From: Bog-159 sp049511415
GTDB lineage: Bacteria; Acidobacteriota; Terriglobia; Bryobacterales; Bryobacteraceae
Direction of reading: 5' to 3'
Assembly: GCA_049511415.1 (NCBI GenBank)
Contig: JBEKYC010000104.1
Location: 1-25,687, forward strand
Length of the DNA stretch: 25,687 bases
Shown: positions 24,664 through 25,687 of the stretch, piece after piece
How positions within the stretch are numbered: position 1 is the first letter of the stretch
Layout of the letters: each line of letters begins with the position of its first letter
Translations under genes and position numbers: made by a program
Notes under the pieces: generated by a model
Told to the model about the DNA's origin: nothing
Seen by the model: the letters and a program-made list of their open reading frames with translations, nothing else
Databases searched by the model: none

Positions 24664-24670
24664 CCTCGGA
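24648..24670. terminator. 9-bp stem hairpin spanning the propeller stop codon (weak terminator candidate)
   Basis: TCCGAGGTC (24648-24656) pairs perfectly with GACCTCGGA (24662-24670) across the loop GTTCT. The TGA stop (24661-24663) lies in the loop and the right arm. Only CCTTT follows, so intrinsic termination would be weak. It could instead limit translation into the next gene. Confidence 0.35.
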
Positions 24671-24712
24671 CCTTTACGCCACCGTACCTGTCGAACGCGA
24701 AGCCGGCGATCT

Positions 24713-25636
24713 GTGGAGGCCTATTGGAAGGATTCCGCACTCCACCAATCGCGCGAGACGGCAGCGGAGATGTCCTCCGCTCTCCGGGAATGGGAGGAAC
24801 GGGAAACCAAAATCGGTCGCGCGGCTTTCGTTGCCAACTATCTGGCGGTAGCGCCCACCTTCAAAGTCCGCGCGGCATCCCCGCCACAAGGCTGGCATCT
24901 GCCCGACACAATCACACGAAAACAGGGCCGGTCGATAGGCGCGGCATTGGTGTCTGCGCATCTATGCGCGCTGGTGGATGAGTGGCTCGAAACGGGCCGG
25001 GATCCCGACGGCAGTGAGTGGCCCTCACGGAGAGATCTATGCAAAGCGCCTCGGGGATGGGAGGTGGCATCCGAATTTCTGGACCAAAGCCCACCAACTG
25101 TGTTTCCGGCGGCAGAGGGTGGCGGCTTTAGTCTGGTAATTGCGGAGCCGCATTGGGGCCGGCCTTGGGCCGGGGATTTCTTTGCAGCTCAACAGGTGGC
25201 GGCGGGACGGCTGTTCGTGGGGGTCCTGGCCAGCGACTGGCAGCAGCGCCTTTGCAAGTGCAGGTACTCGCCGTGTGGCAGGTACTTTGTGGGCGCCAAG
25301 GTCCGCCAAGGTTATCGGCATGGTACGTTTTGCAGTCGCGCACATCGAGCTCGCGCGAGTGCGGACGCCGTCACCAAAGCGCGACGGCGACGTTCCAGAT
25401 TGGATTTGATTGAGGTAGCTGCACACTGACTCGCTCTACGACTCGCGAATTCTGCTTGGCAGGATGACCATCAGCTTAAGGCGCGCGTTGCGGCGGTCGC
25501 CTCCGTACAGGTAAGTCGGAACCCGAACCTCCGCGCCGGTTGTGAGTCGGTGGGGGTGAAGTGGGTGACGCGGAATCGTGCTGCAATCGACCGGCGGCGT
25601 GTTGAACTACATCGGGCCAACAACAGGCTGACATAG
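24713..25636 (+). pseudogene. C-terminal zinc-finger protein (CGNR-like), interrupted by TGA
   Basis: The open frame runs from the GTG at 24713 to a TGA at 25427-25429 (238 residues). Its C-terminal part holds a zinc-finger-like set: KCRYSPCGRYFVGAKV then HGTFCSRAHRARA (C..CG..F ... FCS..H), the pattern seen in CGNR-type fingers. The N-terminal ~170 residues are helical (LREWEERETKIGRAAFVANY; LVSAHLCALVDEWLE). Two signs of damage: in the same frame beyond the TGA, 68 sense codons continue (LKARVAAVASVQVSRNPNL, KWVTRNRAAIDRRRVELHRA) to a TAG at 25634-25636, reading like a natural helical end. At the 5' side the protein-like sequence SDLYATVPVEREAGDLW lies in another frame, and one lost base near 24717 (TGGAGGCC for TGG-NNG-GCC) would join it to AYWKDSALHQ. 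The true start would then be about 24624. Function unknown; possibly DNA-binding. Confidence 0.55.
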
Positions 25637-25687
25637 CCTGGCATTGGAGAAAACGAGCGATATCAGGCCTTGATACCGCCCTGATCA
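25637..25687. other. window end, unassigned
   Basis: The last ~50 bases after the extended frame hold nothing recognisable. The stretch 25430-25636 has no other gene on either strand. Confidence 0.3.

Noticed and set aside
1..25687. tRNA, rRNA, CRISPR arrays
   Set aside because: No T-loop/anticodon patterns, conserved rRNA segments or regularly spaced short repeats were seen; the only tandem repeats are coding (GloVer and Ig-like units).

Overview
The window looks like chromosomal DNA of an acidobacterium of the Solibacter/Bryobacterales type. This is an inference from gene content: a very large TonB-dependent receptor with an N-terminal carboxypeptidase-regulatory-like domain, a protein built of GloVer repeats, a Tat-exported phosphoesterase with Ig-like repeats, many secreted proteins, and moderately high GC. 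No rRNA, tRNA, CRISPR array or complete insertion sequence was found.

Layout. 1-2925 (+) is the end of a long multidomain protein: TPR repeats, then a VHL-beta-like domain, then a gamma-glutamyltransferase domain. 2926-4034 is mostly non-coding, with a possible small AT-hook ORF. 4035-5478 (+) is a secreted GloVer-repeat protein split by a one-base frameshift. 5831-6256 (+) is a small secreted protein. 6321-6936 (-) is copy A of a two-gene cassette of unknown function, whose first gene is broken. 7070-7750 (-) is a secreted protein with a damaged-looking C-terminus. 8118-9576 (-) is an AbiE-type type IV toxin-antitoxin locus: the antitoxin AbiEi is intact, while the toxin AbiEii has lost a normal start codon and is frameshifted. 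9923-13438 (-) is the TonB-dependent receptor. It is preceded by an 18-bp perfect palindrome and by a membrane-PAS-LuxR regulator gene (13550-14413), a likely regulator/target pair.

14823-17567 is a mosaic. It holds the C-terminal piece of an FCCH-motif protein (-), a cassette-gene-2 tail (-), an intact CDF-like cation transporter (+), cassette copy B (-), an inverted 39-bp scrap of cassette gene 2 (+), and the C-terminal remnant of an IS21-type IstB (+). 17861-25636 is all on the + strand: a SnoaL/NTF2-like secreted protein, a multicopper oxidase, a Tat-exported phosphoesterase translationally coupled to a beta-propeller protein, and a zinc-finger protein that appears broken by a TGA and perhaps also by a frameshift.

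The main theme is genome decay and shuffling. At least five coding regions carry lesions visible by internal comparison (GloVer protein, cassette gene 1A, AbiEii, IstB, zinc-finger protein), and pieces of one small gene family occur four times. The most unusual intact object is the TPR-VHLbeta-GGT fusion. The best candidate for an undescribed unit is the two-gene cassette, with start-stop overlap, found twice.
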